Shown one piece after another: positions 16,319 through 26,363 of a stretch of DNA of 34,585 bases. The notes under the pieces were generated by a model. The model saw nothing but the letters and a program-made list of their open reading frames with translations. It was not told the origin of the DNA and searched no databases. This DNA comes from Bacteroidota bacterium (GTDB lineage: Bacteria > Bacteroidota > Bacteroidia > NS11-12g > UBA9320): the NCBI GenBank assembly GCA_018700895.1, contig JABIUV010000058.1, forward strand, positions 1 through 34,585, written 5' to 3'. A program made the position numbers and the translations under genes. Every line of letters begins with the position of its first letter. Position 1 is the stretch's first letter.

Positions 16319-17236
16319 ATGAAACGTATACTTAAGCACACGGTGGCATTTGCCTTCATTTGTATCTCGTCGTTGGCATTTGCACAGACAGATAGTACTG
16401 CTAATAACGAGAAAGAAACGGTATTTGAAACCAATAAAGTAAAGGTAGTTATAAAAGAGAAAGTAATCGTAACCAACGATGGAAAAGATACTATCGTAGA
16501 GCGGACCAAAGAAATAGTAGATGGTTCGTTGGACTATCTAAAAAATGAAATTGAGAAAGAAATAGAAGAAGAGGTAGTTGAGGATTTTGAAGTCGTAGAA
16601 GGACCAGAATTTATTGAGACAAGATGGAATAAATTCCACCTTGGGCTTAACAACCTGATGAATACAGACGGAAAATTAGAGACGGATGCCAATTATGGCA
16701 AAATGGAAGTTTCTCTTGCTAATTCGGTTAATTTTCGATGGGATGTTGTGACCCAAGCGATGAATCTATACAAAGGCAAGGTTCGGTTGGTATATGGTAT
16801 AGGTATAGATTATAACAACTATCGCTTCAAAAATGATATTTCTTTAATGCCTGATTCCATTCCGCTTATGGTCCTAGAAGATGGTATAAATTATGATAAA
16901 AATAAGTTGGTCACTCAGCACCTAAATATTCCTGTGATGATTAACTTTAAGCTAGCTCCCAAAAATGCAAAAGAGGTAGTATATGTTTCTGCAGGGGCAA
17001 ATTTGGGTTACCTGATAAGAAGCCACCAAAAACAAGTTTGGGATGTTAAGGGTAAAAAGAAAAATAAAATACGAGATGACTATAACCTAGAGCAATTTAG
17101 AATTGGATATGAAGTGCAGTTTGGGTACAAAAACATAGTACTCTTCGGCAAATATTTTCCAAAGAGCATCTTCAAAGCAAATCAAGGTCCAGAGTTACGT
17201 ACTGTATCTGCCGGGATATTGATAGGCAAGGTTTAA
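16319..17236 (+). CDS. Outer-membrane beta-barrel protein of the sigma operon
   Basis: 305 residues with a signal peptide (MKRILKHTVAFAFICISSLAFAQ). Residues about 30-95 are highly charged and alternate Val/Lys/Glu (KVKVVIKEKVIV..., KNEIEKEIEEEVVEDFEVVEG), possibly a strand-rich or helical periplasmic segment. From about residue 100 to the end, amphipathic strands (KFHLGLNNLM, VRLVYGIGIDYNNYRF, HLNIPVMINFKL, VVYVSAGANLGYLI, RIGYEVQFGYKNIVLFGKYF, VSAGILIGKV) describe a small barrel of the PorT/OmpW-like type. The gene lies 22 bases after the anti-sigma gene in the same operon, so it may be a regulated target or part of the sensing chain. A terminator follows. Confidence 0.75.
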   Translation: MKRILKHTVAFAFICISSLAFAQTDSTANNEKETVFETNKVKVVIKEKVIVTNDGKDTIVERTKEIVDGSLDYLKNEIEKEIEEEVVEDFEVVEGPEFIETRWNKFHLGLNNLMNTDGKLETDANYGKMEVSLANSVNFRWDVVTQAMNLYKGKVRLVYGIGIDYNNYRFKNDISLMPDSIPLMVLEDGINYDKNKLVTQHLNIPVMINFKLAPKNAKEVVYVSAGANLGYLIRSHQKQVWDVKGKKKNKIRDDYNLEQFRIGYEVQFGYKNIVLFGKYFPKSIFKANQGPELRTVSAGILIGKV

Positions 17237-17266
17237 GAATTCATATATTTAGCTTTTATACAAAGG

Positions 17267-17296
17267 GCCTCGGTTGCATAGCAGCTGAGGCTTTTT
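17267..17296 (+). terminator. Intrinsic terminator of the sigma operon
   Basis: gcctcggttgc / gcagctgaggc pair over 11 bp including two G-T pairs, with a 3-base loop and five T. It lies between convergent genes; the minus-strand side has only a weak T-run, so termination is mainly for the plus strand. Confidence 0.8.
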
Positions 17297-17299
17297 AGC

Positions 17300-19102
17300 T
17301 TAGTACCACTCCATAGCTTGTGTTATGAGCTTATTTTGATCGTATATATCATAAGCAAAGTGCAATTGCCAATCCTCATCGTAGTATACAGTGCGGTAGT
17401 CCAGATATAATGGCATAGGTTTATCGAGACGTATTTTAGTGGTTTCTTCTAGTTTTTGTACTAAGGCGGTGGAATCATTTGGGTCAAATTCTTTAAGTCT
17501 ACTAGGGTCTCTAGGGGGGTAACCCATCATAATTCTGAAATCATCTGCATCGTACTCATTGCTGTTTTGCATTAAAAACTCGCCAAATAAAATGGGTTTC
17601 TGTAATCGCACACAACCGTGGCTTACCGCACGTTGTGTCCTGCCAAAAGCACTTTTGCTGGGCGTGTCGTGAAGGTAGATGCTAAATGGGTTGTTAAACA
17701 TGTACTTTACCGTACCCAATGCATTTTCGGGCCCGGGGTTTTGAACGATGTGGTAAGGTATTTTATTCTTGTTGATACGACTCCATTGTATGGTGTCTCC
17801 ATTTATCTCTTCCTTACCTCTAAATACCTTGTAACCAGACCTACTTAGGTAAGAAGGGTCTTTGACTAATTTCCACCACATTTCTCTTTTGATTATACTG
17901 TAAGGAATAGTCCAAGTAGGGTTGACCATCATATAAGTGATATTACTAGCAATTTGTGGTGTTTCCATATTTTTCGGAAGTTTATATAACCATCCACTAT
18001 CGGTATATTCTCGCACCATTGCATCATAGTTGTCTGGTAAATTTTTGCCAATACACACTCGGAATGATTTTACGCTATCTTTCCAATGTAGGTCTACGTC
18101 ATACTTGGGCATATTTACGTAAACAAAAGGTCCTTTTTGCGGTTTATCAAACCAGCGTTGCCTTTCTAGGTTGGCACGTATTTGATTTATTTTATCACTA
18201 GGAGTAGCGTTTATAAGTCTGTAAGTTTTGTAACCCATAATGCCATCGGGTGTGAGATTATACTTGGCCTGTAGTTTTTTTATTTCTTTGTGCAGTGCCC
18301 TGGTATATACATTGGTGTCGGGCACTTGGTGTATGTCTGCGTCTGGCAGATTCTTACTTTTAAGCTTAGCTATAATGAGTGAGATAATAGGAGTGGAGTC
18401 ACCCAACTCTATCTTAGGATGATCGGAGAAGTCAATGGCTGAAGATCGCTCCTGAGTGTTTTTAGCGAGATAATATTTTAGCACCGCCAATAATTCTTTG
18501 TACGTTCTGTCATCTTCGTGTATTTCCGATAGTTCCTCTATATGATTATCGCTTAATAAAAAATCAGAGTAGGCCCATTCCTTAAGATTATTACGCGGTA
18601 GCATGTATGTATAACCATACACATCCGCAGGATCGGTGCGCCCGTTTGCTATGTCTTCATAAAGTTGTAATAATCCGTTGCTCACTAAGACTTCGCACTC
18701 AGCCATTAATTGATAGGCACTATCTGCTGTTTTAGAATGCTCTATTTCTTTACGGTAGTAGTCCACTATTGGTAAGTGATAGTAATGCTTATTCATACCG
18801 TGTAATTGACCGTATATGAATGTCTCTTCTAACTTGGCCCAACTTGAACTATCTCCTAGCAGTGCATTCCACCAGAGTGGTTCGTAGTTTCTATTAGCAT
18901 AAATAGACTTTAATGTATCGTGAAAATGCAAATTTTCTTTGCAAACTTCAGTAAGATCCGTTTCAAACTGGTCTTTTAGTTTTTGCGAAAATGCTTCGGG
19001 CGTGAGTTCAATACCACTTTGAACTACGGTATTTTCGACATGAGTAGTACAGCTACTGATTGCAAGCAGGGTGATGAGTAGAAAGTTAATCAGATCTTTC
19101 AT
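17300..19102 (-). CDS. YcbB-type murein L,D-transpeptidase (lipoprotein)
   Basis: 600 residues. I place the start at 19102 rather than an upstream ATG at 19126, because it begins a lipoprotein signal (MKDLINFLLITLLAISSC, Cys18). Domains in order: an N-terminal scaffold domain with IYANRNYEPLWWN and NGLLQLYEDIANGRTDP, a peptidoglycan-binding domain around KEIKKLQAKYNLTPDGIMG, then the YkuD catalytic domain with a substrate His in IYLHDTPSKSAFG and the catalytic motif SHGCVRL (Cys about residue 497). It would form 3-3 cross-links in peptidoglycan or attach proteins to it, in the periplasm. It follows a second, unrelated-subfamily L,D-transpeptidase gene by 43 bases. Confidence 0.92.
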   Translation of the reverse strand: MKDLINFLLITLLAISSCTTHVENTVVQSGIELTPEAFSQKLKDQFETDLTEVCKENLHFHDTLKSIYANRNYEPLWWNALLGDSSSWAKLEETFIYGQLHGMNKHYYHLPIVDYYRKEIEHSKTADSAYQLMAECEVLVSNGLLQLYEDIANGRTDPADVYGYTYMLPRNNLKEWAYSDFLLSDNHIEELSEIHEDDRTYKELLAVLKYYLAKNTQERSSAIDFSDHPKIELGDSTPIISLIIAKLKSKNLPDADIHQVPDTNVYTRALHKEIKKLQAKYNLTPDGIMGYKTYRLINATPSDKINQIRANLERQRWFDKPQKGPFVYVNMPKYDVDLHWKDSVKSFRVCIGKNLPDNYDAMVREYTDSGWLYKLPKNMETPQIASNITYMMVNPTWTIPYSIIKREMWWKLVKDPSYLSRSGYKVFRGKEEINGDTIQWSRINKNKIPYHIVQNPGPENALGTVKYMFNNPFSIYLHDTPSKSAFGRTQRAVSHGCVRLQKPILFGEFLMQNSNEYDADDFRIMMGYPPRDPSRLKEFDPNDSTALVQKLEETTKIRLDKPMPLYLDYRTVYYDEDWQLHFAYDIYDQNKLITQAMEWY

Positions 19103-19145
19103 TGATACCTTTTTGGGTGTCAGCAAATATGGGAAAAATGTTCGA

Positions 19146-19964
19146 TTATGAACTTAGGTCGTCTACAGTTACGTATATATTGGCATTTAGAAGTTGGGAT
19201 TTTTCTAAATAGGAAGGGGTAGGATGCCATATAAATAGACAAGTTCCACCTTGTATGGTGTTAACGAGTATTTCATTAATCTCTTGGCGAACTGCGGGGC
19301 AACCAAAACTTCGTCCTATACGTTCATTCCTGTTAACGATAGCTTCGCTTATATAATTGGCTCCGTGTATGACAATACCTCGGGCAAAAGCATTTTGGTT
19401 AAAGTTTTTTTCTAGGCCGTTTAGCTTTAGCGAGAGCTTATTACGCCCTTGATATAACCCGCCAGTGGTATAAAATCCTAGCGAACTCTGTTTGCTACTG
19501 TGCCTATTACTGAAGTACTTAGCATAGCGATCACCCGTACGAGCACCATGAGCCACCCATTCATTAAAAACGACGTGCTTAGTATCTAAGTCTATAACCC
19601 ACATACGTTTATCATTGCAGTCCTGCGAAAAGTCGATTACAGTAAGATATTGAGGATTGGTGAGTTGTTGTGTTTGTTTGAGGTAGATGTATCCTCTTAG
19701 AGCGTGAGCTAAAACTTGCCCATTAAGTGTATCACAGCCCAGAGGATAAGTCAGCTGGCGATGAATACGGTTCGTGTAGTTAGAAAATTCATCAGAATAA
19801 AGTGACACAAGACGTTTACCATCTTCACTATCTGGGGGATGGTAAACGGTTATTTTCGGCTGAAAAGCCGTGGTGATAGTCAATAAAAAAAAGTAAGTTA
19901 GACCTTTTGCCGCTACTCTAACATAACGACTCCATCGAGATACGATAAGGTCTGACTTGCTCAT
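19146..19964 (-). CDS. L,D-transpeptidase catalytic domain protein (YkuD_2-type)
   Basis: 272 residues. An N-terminal hydrophobic stretch (residues about 18-35) should export or anchor it. The catalytic part reads SSLGFYTTGGLYQGRNKLSLKLNGLEK, then RGIVIHGANYISE with the conserved His, and RIGRSFGCPAV with the catalytic Cys222. This is the murein L,D-transpeptidase family abundant in Bacteroidota with SxGCP in place of SHGC. The gene starts only 12 bases after the pyrophosphatase stop and precedes the YcbB-type enzyme, so all three are probably co-transcribed. Whether it makes cross-links, or cleaves or exchanges peptide ends, cannot be decided from sequence. Confidence 0.88.
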   Translation of the reverse strand: MSKSDLIVSRWSRYVRVAAKGLTYFFLLTITTAFQPKITVYHPPDSEDGKRLVSLYSDEFSNYTNRIHRQLTYPLGCDTLNGQVLAHALRGYIYLKQTQQLTNPQYLTVIDFSQDCNDKRMWVIDLDTKHVVFNEWVAHGARTGDRYAKYFSNRHSSKQSSLGFYTTGGLYQGRNKLSLKLNGLEKNFNQNAFARGIVIHGANYISEAIVNRNERIGRSFGCPAVRQEINEILVNTIQGGTCLFIWHPTPSYLEKSQLLNANIYVTVDDLSS

Positions 19965-19976
19965 GTAATAATATTG

Positions 19977-22391
19977 TTATTCTGCTACTTGCATAGCTTC
20001 TTCTATAGCTTGTGCTACCTCAGTATCCAAAACGTTGGTAGACTCTATTTCAGTATCTACGACAGCAACTTTATTTTTATCCGCACAGCAGCTCTTCTTT
20101 TTACTACTAACAGCGACAAAACAAGCTGTATGGTCTGCACTTGCATGATCACATTTTGCAACATGAGCTGCAAGATCTTTTTTATTGCAAGATGTATCGT
20201 TAGAGCTACTATCTTCTGCATGACCACCTAGCATCGGAGCGATTACTAACCCTATAAGACAAGTAAGCTTGATAAGAATGTTCATAGAAGGACCCGATGT
20301 ATCTTTAAAAGGGTCACCAACCGTATCTCCTGTAACAGCTGCCTTGTGAGCTTCAGAACCTTTGTAGGTCATTTCTCCGTTGATTTCTACACCTGCTTCA
20401 AATGATTTTTTGGCATTATCCCAAGCACCACCAGCGTTGTTTTGGAAAATAGCCCAAAGTACGCCTGATACAGTTACCCCTGCCATATATCCACCTAGCA
20501 TTTCTGCTACCAATTGTTTTCCTTCCATTCCATATATAGCTAATCCTAATAATACGATAGCTATTGGGAATCCGATAGTAAGAATACCTGGAAGCATCAT
20601 TTCTTTCAAAGAAGCTTTAGTAGATATAGCCACACACTTATCGTATTCTGGCTTACCTGTACCTTCCATTATTCCTGGGATTTCTCTAAACTGGCGTCTT
20701 ACCTCTTCTACCATTTCCATAGCAGCCTTCCCTACGGCATTCATAGCAAGAGCAGAGAAGACTACGGGTATCATGCCACCAACGAAGAGCATAGCCAATA
20801 CTGGAGCTTTAAATATATTGATACCGTTTATTTCGGTAAAGGTAACATATGCAGCAAATAGTGCTAATGAAGTAAGTGCAGCAGAAGCAATAGCAAAACC
20901 TTTACCAGTAGCCGCAGTAGTGTTACCGACAGAGTCCAGGATATCTGTACGTTCACGTACGATAGGATCTTGCTCACTCATCTCAGCTATACCACCTGCG
21001 TTATCTGCGATAGGACCAAATGCATCAATAGCCAACTGCATAGCAGTAGTAGCCATCATAGCAGAAGCAGCCATTGCAACTCCGTAGAATCCTGCAAAAG
21101 CGTAAGAAGACCATATAGCACCTGCAAATAACAATACAGTAGGGAAGGTTGAGATCATACCTGTAGCAAGACCAGCAATGATGTTAGTACCAGCACCTGT
21201 GCTAGATTGTTGAACTATTTTAAGAATTGGTTTTTTGCCAAGACCGGTATAATACTCAGTAACAGAAGATATAACAGCTCCTACAATAAGACCAACGATA
21301 GTTGCTCCAAAAACTCTTATCGAAGATATATCTTTATCAGCCTCTCCGAAGAAAGTCATATTCATTGTTTCTGGAAGCATCCAAGTAACAAGTCCATAAC
21401 ATGATACGGCAACTAGACCTATAGAAACCCAGTTTCCAATGTTCAATGCTCCCATAACTTGCTTTTCTTTAGCATCATTGCTTTTGATTTTCACTAGCAG
21501 AGTGCCGATCACTGATATAATGATACCTACACCCGCAATAGCCATTGGCAATAGGATAGGTCCCATTCCATTAAAGTCATCAGTGAAGCCTAAATTATCT
21601 CTGATCACATAGTTTCCGAGAACCATTGCTGCAAGAACTGTAGCTACGTATGAACCAAATAAATCAGCACCCATACCTGCTACGTCACCTACGTTATCAC
21701 CTACGTTATCTGCAATAGTTGCAGGGTTACGAGGATCGTCCTCAGGAATACCAGCTTCTACTTTTCCTACAAGGTCAGCACCTACATCTGCAGCTTTTGT
21801 GTATATACCACCACCTACACGAGCAAATAATGCTATAGACTCAGCTCCAAGAGAGAATCCCGCTAGAGTTTCTAAAACAATAGTCATATTGTCGCCAAAT
21901 GACATATCCGCTTCCCAAAGGAATTTATAAAAGAGAATAAAGAAAGCTGTAAGTCCTAAAACTGCAAGACCAGCAACACCAAGACCCATAACGGTACCAC
22001 CACCAAAAGACACTTTAAGTGCTTGTGGTAAACTCGTACGTGCAGCTTGTGTTGTTCTAACGTTAGTCTGTGTGGCTATTTTCATACCCATATTTCCAGC
22101 AAAAGCTGAGAATAAAGCACCAAAAATAAATGCTATAACTATCAGGTAGCTTGTAGTATCTACAAAGTATGCAACCCCCGCAAGGACAATACTTACTCCT
22201 ATAACGAAGTAGGTTAGAAGTTTGTATTCTGCATTAAGGAAGGCAAGAGCACCTTCGTAAATGTGATCAGCAATTTCTTTCATTTTGCCGTTTCCAGCAT
22301 CTTGTTTCATTACCCAACTTTTTTTCACTACCATATATAATAGACCAATAACGGCCATAACTATCGGCATGTAAATCATCAATTCTCCCAT
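19977..22391 (-). CDS. hppA: K+-dependent membrane pyrophosphatase (ion pump) with Cys/His-rich tail
   Basis: 804 residues and about 16 transmembrane helices. It hydrolyses pyrophosphate to pump H+ and/or Na+ across the inner membrane. Signatures are [31 protein letters not shown] and [18 protein letters not shown] (residues 193-245), and [10 protein letters not shown] (489-498). Ala493 in the last motif, where K+-independent enzymes have Lys, indicates K+ dependence. The Glu commonly found near LFxSY in helix 6 is absent (LFGSYVATV) and a Glu sits one helix earlier (GAES, Glu184), so ion specificity is uncertain. Residues 721-804 form a hydrophilic extension with five Cys and four His, ending in an acidic helix. 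The start follows a TATTTTTG promoter box and a 42-base AT-rich leader. Confidence 0.96.
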   Translation of the reverse strand: MGELMIYMPIVMAVIGLLYMVVKKSWVMKQDAGNGKMKEIADHIYEGALAFLNAEYKLLTYFVIGVSIVLAGVAYFVDTTSYLIVIAFIFGALFSAFAGNMGMKIATQTNVRTTQAARTSLPQALKVSFGGGTVMGLGVAGLAVLGLTAFFILFYKFLWEADMSFGDNMTIVLETLAGFSLGAESIALFARVGGGIYTKAADVGADLVGKVEAGIPEDDPRNPATIADNVGDNVGDVAGMGADLFGSYVATVLAAMVLGNYVIRDNLGFTDDFNGMGPILLPMAIAGVGIIISVIGTLLVKIKSNDAKEKQVMGALNIGNWVSIGLVAVSCYGLVTWMLPETMNMTFFGEADKDISSIRVFGATIVGLIVGAVISSVTEYYTGLGKKPILKIVQQSSTGAGTNIIAGLATGMISTFPTVLLFAGAIWSSYAFAGFYGVAMAASAMMATTAMQLAIDAFGPIADNAGGIAEMSEQDPIVRERTDILDSVGNTTAATGKGFAIASAALTSLALFAAYVTFTEINGINIFKAPVLAMLFVGGMIPVVFSALAMNAVGKAAMEMVEEVRRQFREIPGIMEGTGKPEYDKCVAISTKASLKEMMLPGILTIGFPIAIVLLGLAIYGMEGKQLVAEMLGGYMAGVTVSGVLWAIFQNNAGGAWDNAKKSFEAGVEINGEMTYKGSEAHKAAVTGDTVGDPFKDTSGPSMNILIKLTCLIGLVIAPMLGGHAEDSSSNDTSCNKKDLAAHVAKCDHASADHTACFVAVSSKKKSCCADKNKVAVVDTEIESTNVLDTEVAQAIEEAMQVAE

Positions 22392-22433
22392 GATTAGTAT
22401 TTGTTTTTTCGTGTTCGTTTATTTTAAAGCGTG

Positions 22434-22441
22434 CAAAAATA
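22434..22441 (-). promoter_or_regulatory. Probable -7 promoter element of hppA
   Basis: On the minus strand TATTTTTG fully matches TAnnTTTG and ends 42 bases before the hppA ATG. The divergent gap of about 205 bases up to the plus-strand gene at 22597 shows no other clear element. Confidence 0.45.
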
Positions 22442-22596
22442 GAATTATATAAGTGAATTGACGTTTTTTAAGTAGGGTATTTATTAACTTAGAAGGAGTA
22501 GAAATAGGCCCGACTAGTAATTTTTGTGTGATAGGTTATATGCTGATGTGCATTATCATAATTTTCATACTACTTTTGATTTTTATAGAGAGGATT

Positions 22597-24309
22597 ATGA
22601 ATGTAATAAAAGGTTTTTTAAGCATTGCTTTTATGTTGTCCGTTGGTATAGTGTATGCTCAATTAAACATTCAAATAAAGGGCGGGAATACTTCCGTATG
22701 TGCTAATTCTACGCTTATACTCACAGATAGTGTGGTGAGCGGGAAGGCGGTTACGTATGAATGGACAAGTAATGTAGCATCTTTTAGTTCTATTGCTCCC
22801 AATATTGTAGAAGCGACATTCACAGGGAGTGGCGACGTGATATTGAAAACGGTAGGGGTCACGAATACATTTTATGATACTGTATACGTCGAGTACAAGC
22901 TTCTGCCTTCTATAATATTAACCGAAAAAACGCAGTGTCAAGATGGAGGGAGTATTCAACTTGATGATTTAGTGCTGACTCCTACTAATACGAGACTTGG
23001 TTCATCTGAATGGGAGTGTCTAAATACTTCGGTTCACGATACCGTGTTTGCCAATATGCTTGAAAATAGGGGTGCAAACATCTTTGAAGACTGGTGGCTT
23101 AATGTAGATACCTCTTTTTATTCAATGTACAACAATGATGTTGACACGTTGAACTTGGCACTTACATATACCAACGCAGTGGGTTGTAGCAATATTGATA
23201 CAACTACAGTAAGGCTAAACAAAGTCCCTGAGATTAATTTCTCATATTCGAACACGCTGTGCTACGATGATGGTGAAGTTACGTTGACTGACTTTTTTGG
23301 GGTAAGCCCGGTGGGAGGGAGTTGGACGGTGTTAGATTCTACAGGATTTCGACCGGTATCAGCTTTGGGAGGTATAGTAGACGGTAAAATAAACACCCTA
23401 AATAGTACAGTACTTAGTGGAGGAGCTTCTCCCACAGATTTCTTATTACATTACACTCAAATTGCTAATGGATGTAAGGCGAGTAAAGAGGTGTCGCTAC
23501 AGATAAACGCTCTACCAAATCTGATCTTGTCTTCATTGCCAAACCGAATGTGTGAAACAGAATCAGATTTTTCCTTAGAGGCATCTCCATCAGGCGGTAT
23601 TTGGTATTCAAGCGATTCATTATCAGTACTTAATGATACTTTTAGCCCTGCAAAAACGACTTTTAGAGATGAGTCAATAGCCGTGTTTTATGAATATTAT
23701 AACCCGATTACAGGATGTGGATCGATTGATTCTATGTTTACACAAATAGATGCACCTCCATATTTTGTAGCTTTTTGGGAGCCAGATTCATTTACGGTTA
23801 CCAAAAGTAACCGCTCGTTTACCCACCCACGTAAGGTGCAAGTAGAAAATGCAAGCTATGCTTCGGCATTTTTGACTAATGTTTATAATAATGCAGATCG
23901 AGCTGAGGGCACGTGGTTATTTGAAAAGGATAGCCTAAGCATCGGTTTGTCAAATATTCAAACAGTGGATTGTGATACATTCCGGTTAGGTGTGGTATTA
24001 GGTGGAATAGGAGCGTGCAATGATGTAGGTCGTGTGGTAGATTTCAAAGTCTGCGTCATTCCATCAGCAAGCATACCAAATCTGCAGTCCGAAACGGTAA
24101 ATATTTTTCCTAATCCAAGTACGGGAACGTTCCGCATTCAAGGTGTTCAGGATTACACCATTAGTGTACGTGATTTAAACGGTAAACTCTTTCAGCTCAC
24201 CAAATTGACTAATGATGAATTTTATTTACCACAAAGTGGGTTATACTTTATTGAGCTAACCAACCAAGATACAGGCCTACGTAATGTGAAAAAATTGCTG
24301 GTGAAGTGA
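22597..24309 (+). CDS. Large secreted protein with T9SS type A sorting domain
   Basis: 570 residues from the ATG at 22597, chosen over a longer frame from 22528 because it begins a standard signal peptide (MNVIKGFLSIAFMLSVGIVYAQ) after an agagagga ribosome site. The mature part carries Ig- or PKD-like repeats seen in Bacteroidota adhesins: Cys-containing openings (NTSVCANSTLILTDS, TEKTQCQDGGSIQLDD, NTLCYDDGEVTLTDFFGVSP, PNRMCETESDFSLEASPSGGIWYS) that look like CHU-type repeats spaced about 100 residues apart. The C-terminus (VNIFPNPSTGTFRIQG to KKLLVK) is a T9SS sorting domain. It is probably a surface adhesin or matrix protein. It is followed closely by lepA. Confidence 0.8.
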   Translation: MNVIKGFLSIAFMLSVGIVYAQLNIQIKGGNTSVCANSTLILTDSVVSGKAVTYEWTSNVASFSSIAPNIVEATFTGSGDVILKTVGVTNTFYDTVYVEYKLLPSIILTEKTQCQDGGSIQLDDLVLTPTNTRLGSSEWECLNTSVHDTVFANMLENRGANIFEDWWLNVDTSFYSMYNNDVDTLNLALTYTNAVGCSNIDTTTVRLNKVPEINFSYSNTLCYDDGEVTLTDFFGVSPVGGSWTVLDSTGFRPVSALGGIVDGKINTLNSTVLSGGASPTDFLLHYTQIANGCKASKEVSLQINALPNLILSSLPNRMCETESDFSLEASPSGGIWYSSDSLSVLNDTFSPAKTTFRDESIAVFYEYYNPITGCGSIDSMFTQIDAPPYFVAFWEPDSFTVTKSNRSFTHPRKVQVENASYASAFLTNVYNNADRAEGTWLFEKDSLSIGLSNIQTVDCDTFRLGVVLGGIGACNDVGRVVDFKVCVIPSASIPNLQSETVNIFPNPSTGTFRIQGVQDYTISVRDLNGKLFQLTKLTNDEFYLPQSGLYFIELTNQDTGLRNVKKLLVK

Positions 24310-24355
24310 CCTGAGTTGTTTAAAAGTAGGAGTGCTCAAAAGACACTAAAAAACA

Positions 24356-24363
24356 TACTTTTG
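24356..24363 (+). promoter_or_regulatory. -7 box of lepA, nearly adjoining the start codon
   Basis: TACTTTTG fully matches TAnnTTTG and is followed by CACCCA and the lepA ATG at 24370. The 6-base gap predicts a leaderless or near-leaderless mRNA. Confidence 0.5.
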
Positions 24364-24369
24364 CACCCA

Positions 24370-26163
24370 ATGGAGAACGTTCGAAATTTTTGCATTATAG
24401 CCCATATTGACCACGGTAAAAGTACCTTGGCCGACCGTTTGTTACAAACTACCGGTACCGTAAGTGACCGCGATATGAAAGAGCAAACGCTTGATGATAT
24501 GGATATTGAGCGTGAGCGTGGTATTACCATTAAGTCGCACGCCATTCAGATGAAATACAAGCGAGATGGTGTAGAGTATACCCTCAACCTTATAGATACC
24601 CCTGGCCACGTAGATTTTAGTTACGAGGTAAGTAGAAGTATTGCCGCTTGTGAGGGAGCACTACTCATTGTAGATGCAGCTCAAGGTATACAAGCACAAA
24701 CGATATCTAATCTATACCTTGCCTTAGACCACGAGCTGGAGATTATCCCAGTTCTCAATAAGATGGACCTGCCCGGTGCAGAACCAGAAGAGGTAAAAGA
24801 CCAGATAGAAGAACTCATACTTTGTAATAGAGAAGATATTATCCCTGCCAGTGGCAAAACTGGTATGGGAGTACTCGATATACTAAATGCTGTAATAGAT
24901 AGAGTGCCAGCTCCTAAGGGCAACCCAAAAGGTGCACTCAAGGCATTGATTTTTGACTCTGTGTTTAATCCTTTTAGGGGAATTATTGCCTATTTCCGAA
25001 TCATAGATGGGGAGCTCAACAAACGAGATCACATCAAATTTATGAATACGGGTAAATCGTATTACGCCGAGGAAATAGGTGTACTGAAACTAAAACCCGA
25101 AGTACGTCAAACTGTGAAAACAGGTGATGTAGGTTATATTATTTGTAGTATCAAGGAAGCTAAAGAGGTGAAAGTAGGTGATACTATTACTATAACCGAT
25201 AATCCTACCGAGAAGCCTATTGATGGTTTTGAGGATGTAAAGCCCATGGTTTTTGCAGGAATTTTTCCGGTAGATACGGAAGATTTTGAAGAGCTACGTG
25301 ATTCAATGGGTAAGCTGCAGCTGAATGATGCAAGTTTGGTATTTGAGCCTGAAAGTTCGGCGGCATTAGGTTTTGGCTTCCGTTGCGGTTTCCTTGGGAT
25401 GCTGCACATGGAGATTATCCAAGAGCGACTAGAGCGAGAATTTGGTATGACGGTAATTACCACCGTACCCAACGTTAGTTACCACGCCTACCTGAAAAAA
25501 TCACCAGATGATATTGTAATTGTAAACAACCCGAGTGACCTTCCTGAGCCCAATTATTATGATAGAGTAGAGGAGCCTTATATCAATGCTCAGATAATCA
25601 CCGCAGGAGATTATGTAGGAGCTATTATGTCCCTCTGTATTGAAAAGCGTGGAACTATAAAAAATCAGGTGTACCTCACGAGTAATCGTGTGGAGTTGAC
25701 TTTCGAAATGCCAATGGCCGAAGTAGTATTTGATTTTTATGATAAACTCAAAAGTGTAAGTAGAGGTTACGCTAGTTTCGATTACCATCCTATAGGCTAC
25801 CGCCAATCACAATTGGTGAAGCTGGATATCCTTCTCAACGCTAAGGTAGTAGATGCACTTAGTGCAGTAATACACCGAGATAAGGCGTACTCTTTTGGTA
25901 AGAAAATATGTGAAAAACTACGTGAGCTTATACCGCGTCACCAGTTTGAGATACCTATACAAGCGGCAATTGGTGCTAAGGTAATATCCAGAGAGAACAT
26001 TAGAGCAATGCGTAAGGACGTAACAGCCAAGTGTTATGGTGGTGATATCTCACGTAAGCGTAAGCTACTCGAAAAGCAGAAGAAAGGTAAGAAACGTATG
26101 CGATCAGTAGGTAACGTAGAGATACCTCAAAGTGCGTTTATGGCGGTGCTTAAAATCGACTAA
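24370..26163 (+). CDS. lepA: Translation elongation factor 4 (LepA)
   Basis: 597 residues, the usual LepA length. The start at 24370 ([19 protein letters not shown]) agrees with the family; an in-frame TTG at 24316 would add 18 non-conserved residues across the promoter box. The GTPase domain shows G1 AHIDHGKST, switch [14 protein letters not shown] and G4 NKMDLPGA. The LepA-specific C-terminal region is present, including [21 protein letters not shown], then [25 protein letters not shown] and the basic [16 protein letters not shown]. It binds ribosomes and affects translocation, initiation or assembly under stress. It stands next to, but probably separate from, the T9SS cargo gene. Confidence 0.98.
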   Translation: MENVRNFCIIAHIDHGKSTLADRLLQTTGTVSDRDMKEQTLDDMDIERERGITIKSHAIQMKYKRDGVEYTLNLIDTPGHVDFSYEVSRSIAACEGALLIVDAAQGIQAQTISNLYLALDHELEIIPVLNKMDLPGAEPEEVKDQIEELILCNREDIIPASGKTGMGVLDILNAVIDRVPAPKGNPKGALKALIFDSVFNPFRGIIAYFRIIDGELNKRDHIKFMNTGKSYYAEEIGVLKLKPEVRQTVKTGDVGYIICSIKEAKEVKVGDTITITDNPTEKPIDGFEDVKPMVFAGIFPVDTEDFEELRDSMGKLQLNDASLVFEPESSAALGFGFRCGFLGMLHMEIIQERLEREFGMTVITTVPNVSYHAYLKKSPDDIVIVNNPSDLPEPNYYDRVEEPYINAQIITAGDYVGAIMSLCIEKRGTIKNQVYLTSNRVELTFEMPMAEVVFDFYDKLKSVSRGYASFDYHPIGYRQSQLVKLDILLNAKVVDALSAVIHRDKAYSFGKKICEKLRELIPRHQFEIPIQAAIGAKVISRENIRAMRKDVTAKCYGGDISRKRKLLEKQKKGKKRMRSVGNVEIPQSAFMAVLKID

Positions 26164-26299
26164 ACGCAATTACATAATTCCAAATAACCCGTCTATAATA
26201 TCAGCGAATAAGCTGATTTACAATAGATTTAACACAGTTATGAGCGATGATACTGTCGCTAGAATTGCACTCTACGAGTATGGTTTACTTATCTCATGT

Positions 26300-26327
26300 T
26301 ATGGTTTCATATGAACCATATTTTAAT
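26300..26327 (+). terminator. Weak terminator-like hairpin after lepA
   Basis: tatggtt / aaccata, 7-bp perfect stem around tcatatg, then a short T-rich stretch (attttaat). It lies in a 200-base gap between convergent genes that otherwise holds only a 6-bp hairpin (atcagc / gctgat near 26200) and nothing else I can recognise. Confidence 0.4.
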
Positions 26328-26363
26328 GTATATCCTTTTTGGTAAGTGAAGGTTTTGTTTTCA

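Noticed and set aside
20380-21087. Long plus-strand open frame opposite hppA
   Set aside because: Its length is explained by codon bias of the membrane protein on the other strand; the translation has no recognisable domain.
22528-22596. Longer N-terminus for the T9SS cargo protein
   Set aside because: It would place a second hydrophobic stretch before a complete signal peptide; the ATG at 22597 has a good ribosome site.
22392-22596. Small RNA or tRNA in the divergent gap (also checked 9336-9493, 10859-11027 and 26164-26363)
   Set aside because: No cloverleaf, conserved RNA motif or strong stem-loop set could be found by eye in these gaps.
24316-24369. TTG extension of LepA
   Set aside because: LepA proteins begin with the M-x-N-x-R-N-F-(C/S)-I-I-A-H-I-D-H pattern; the extension crosses a promoter box.
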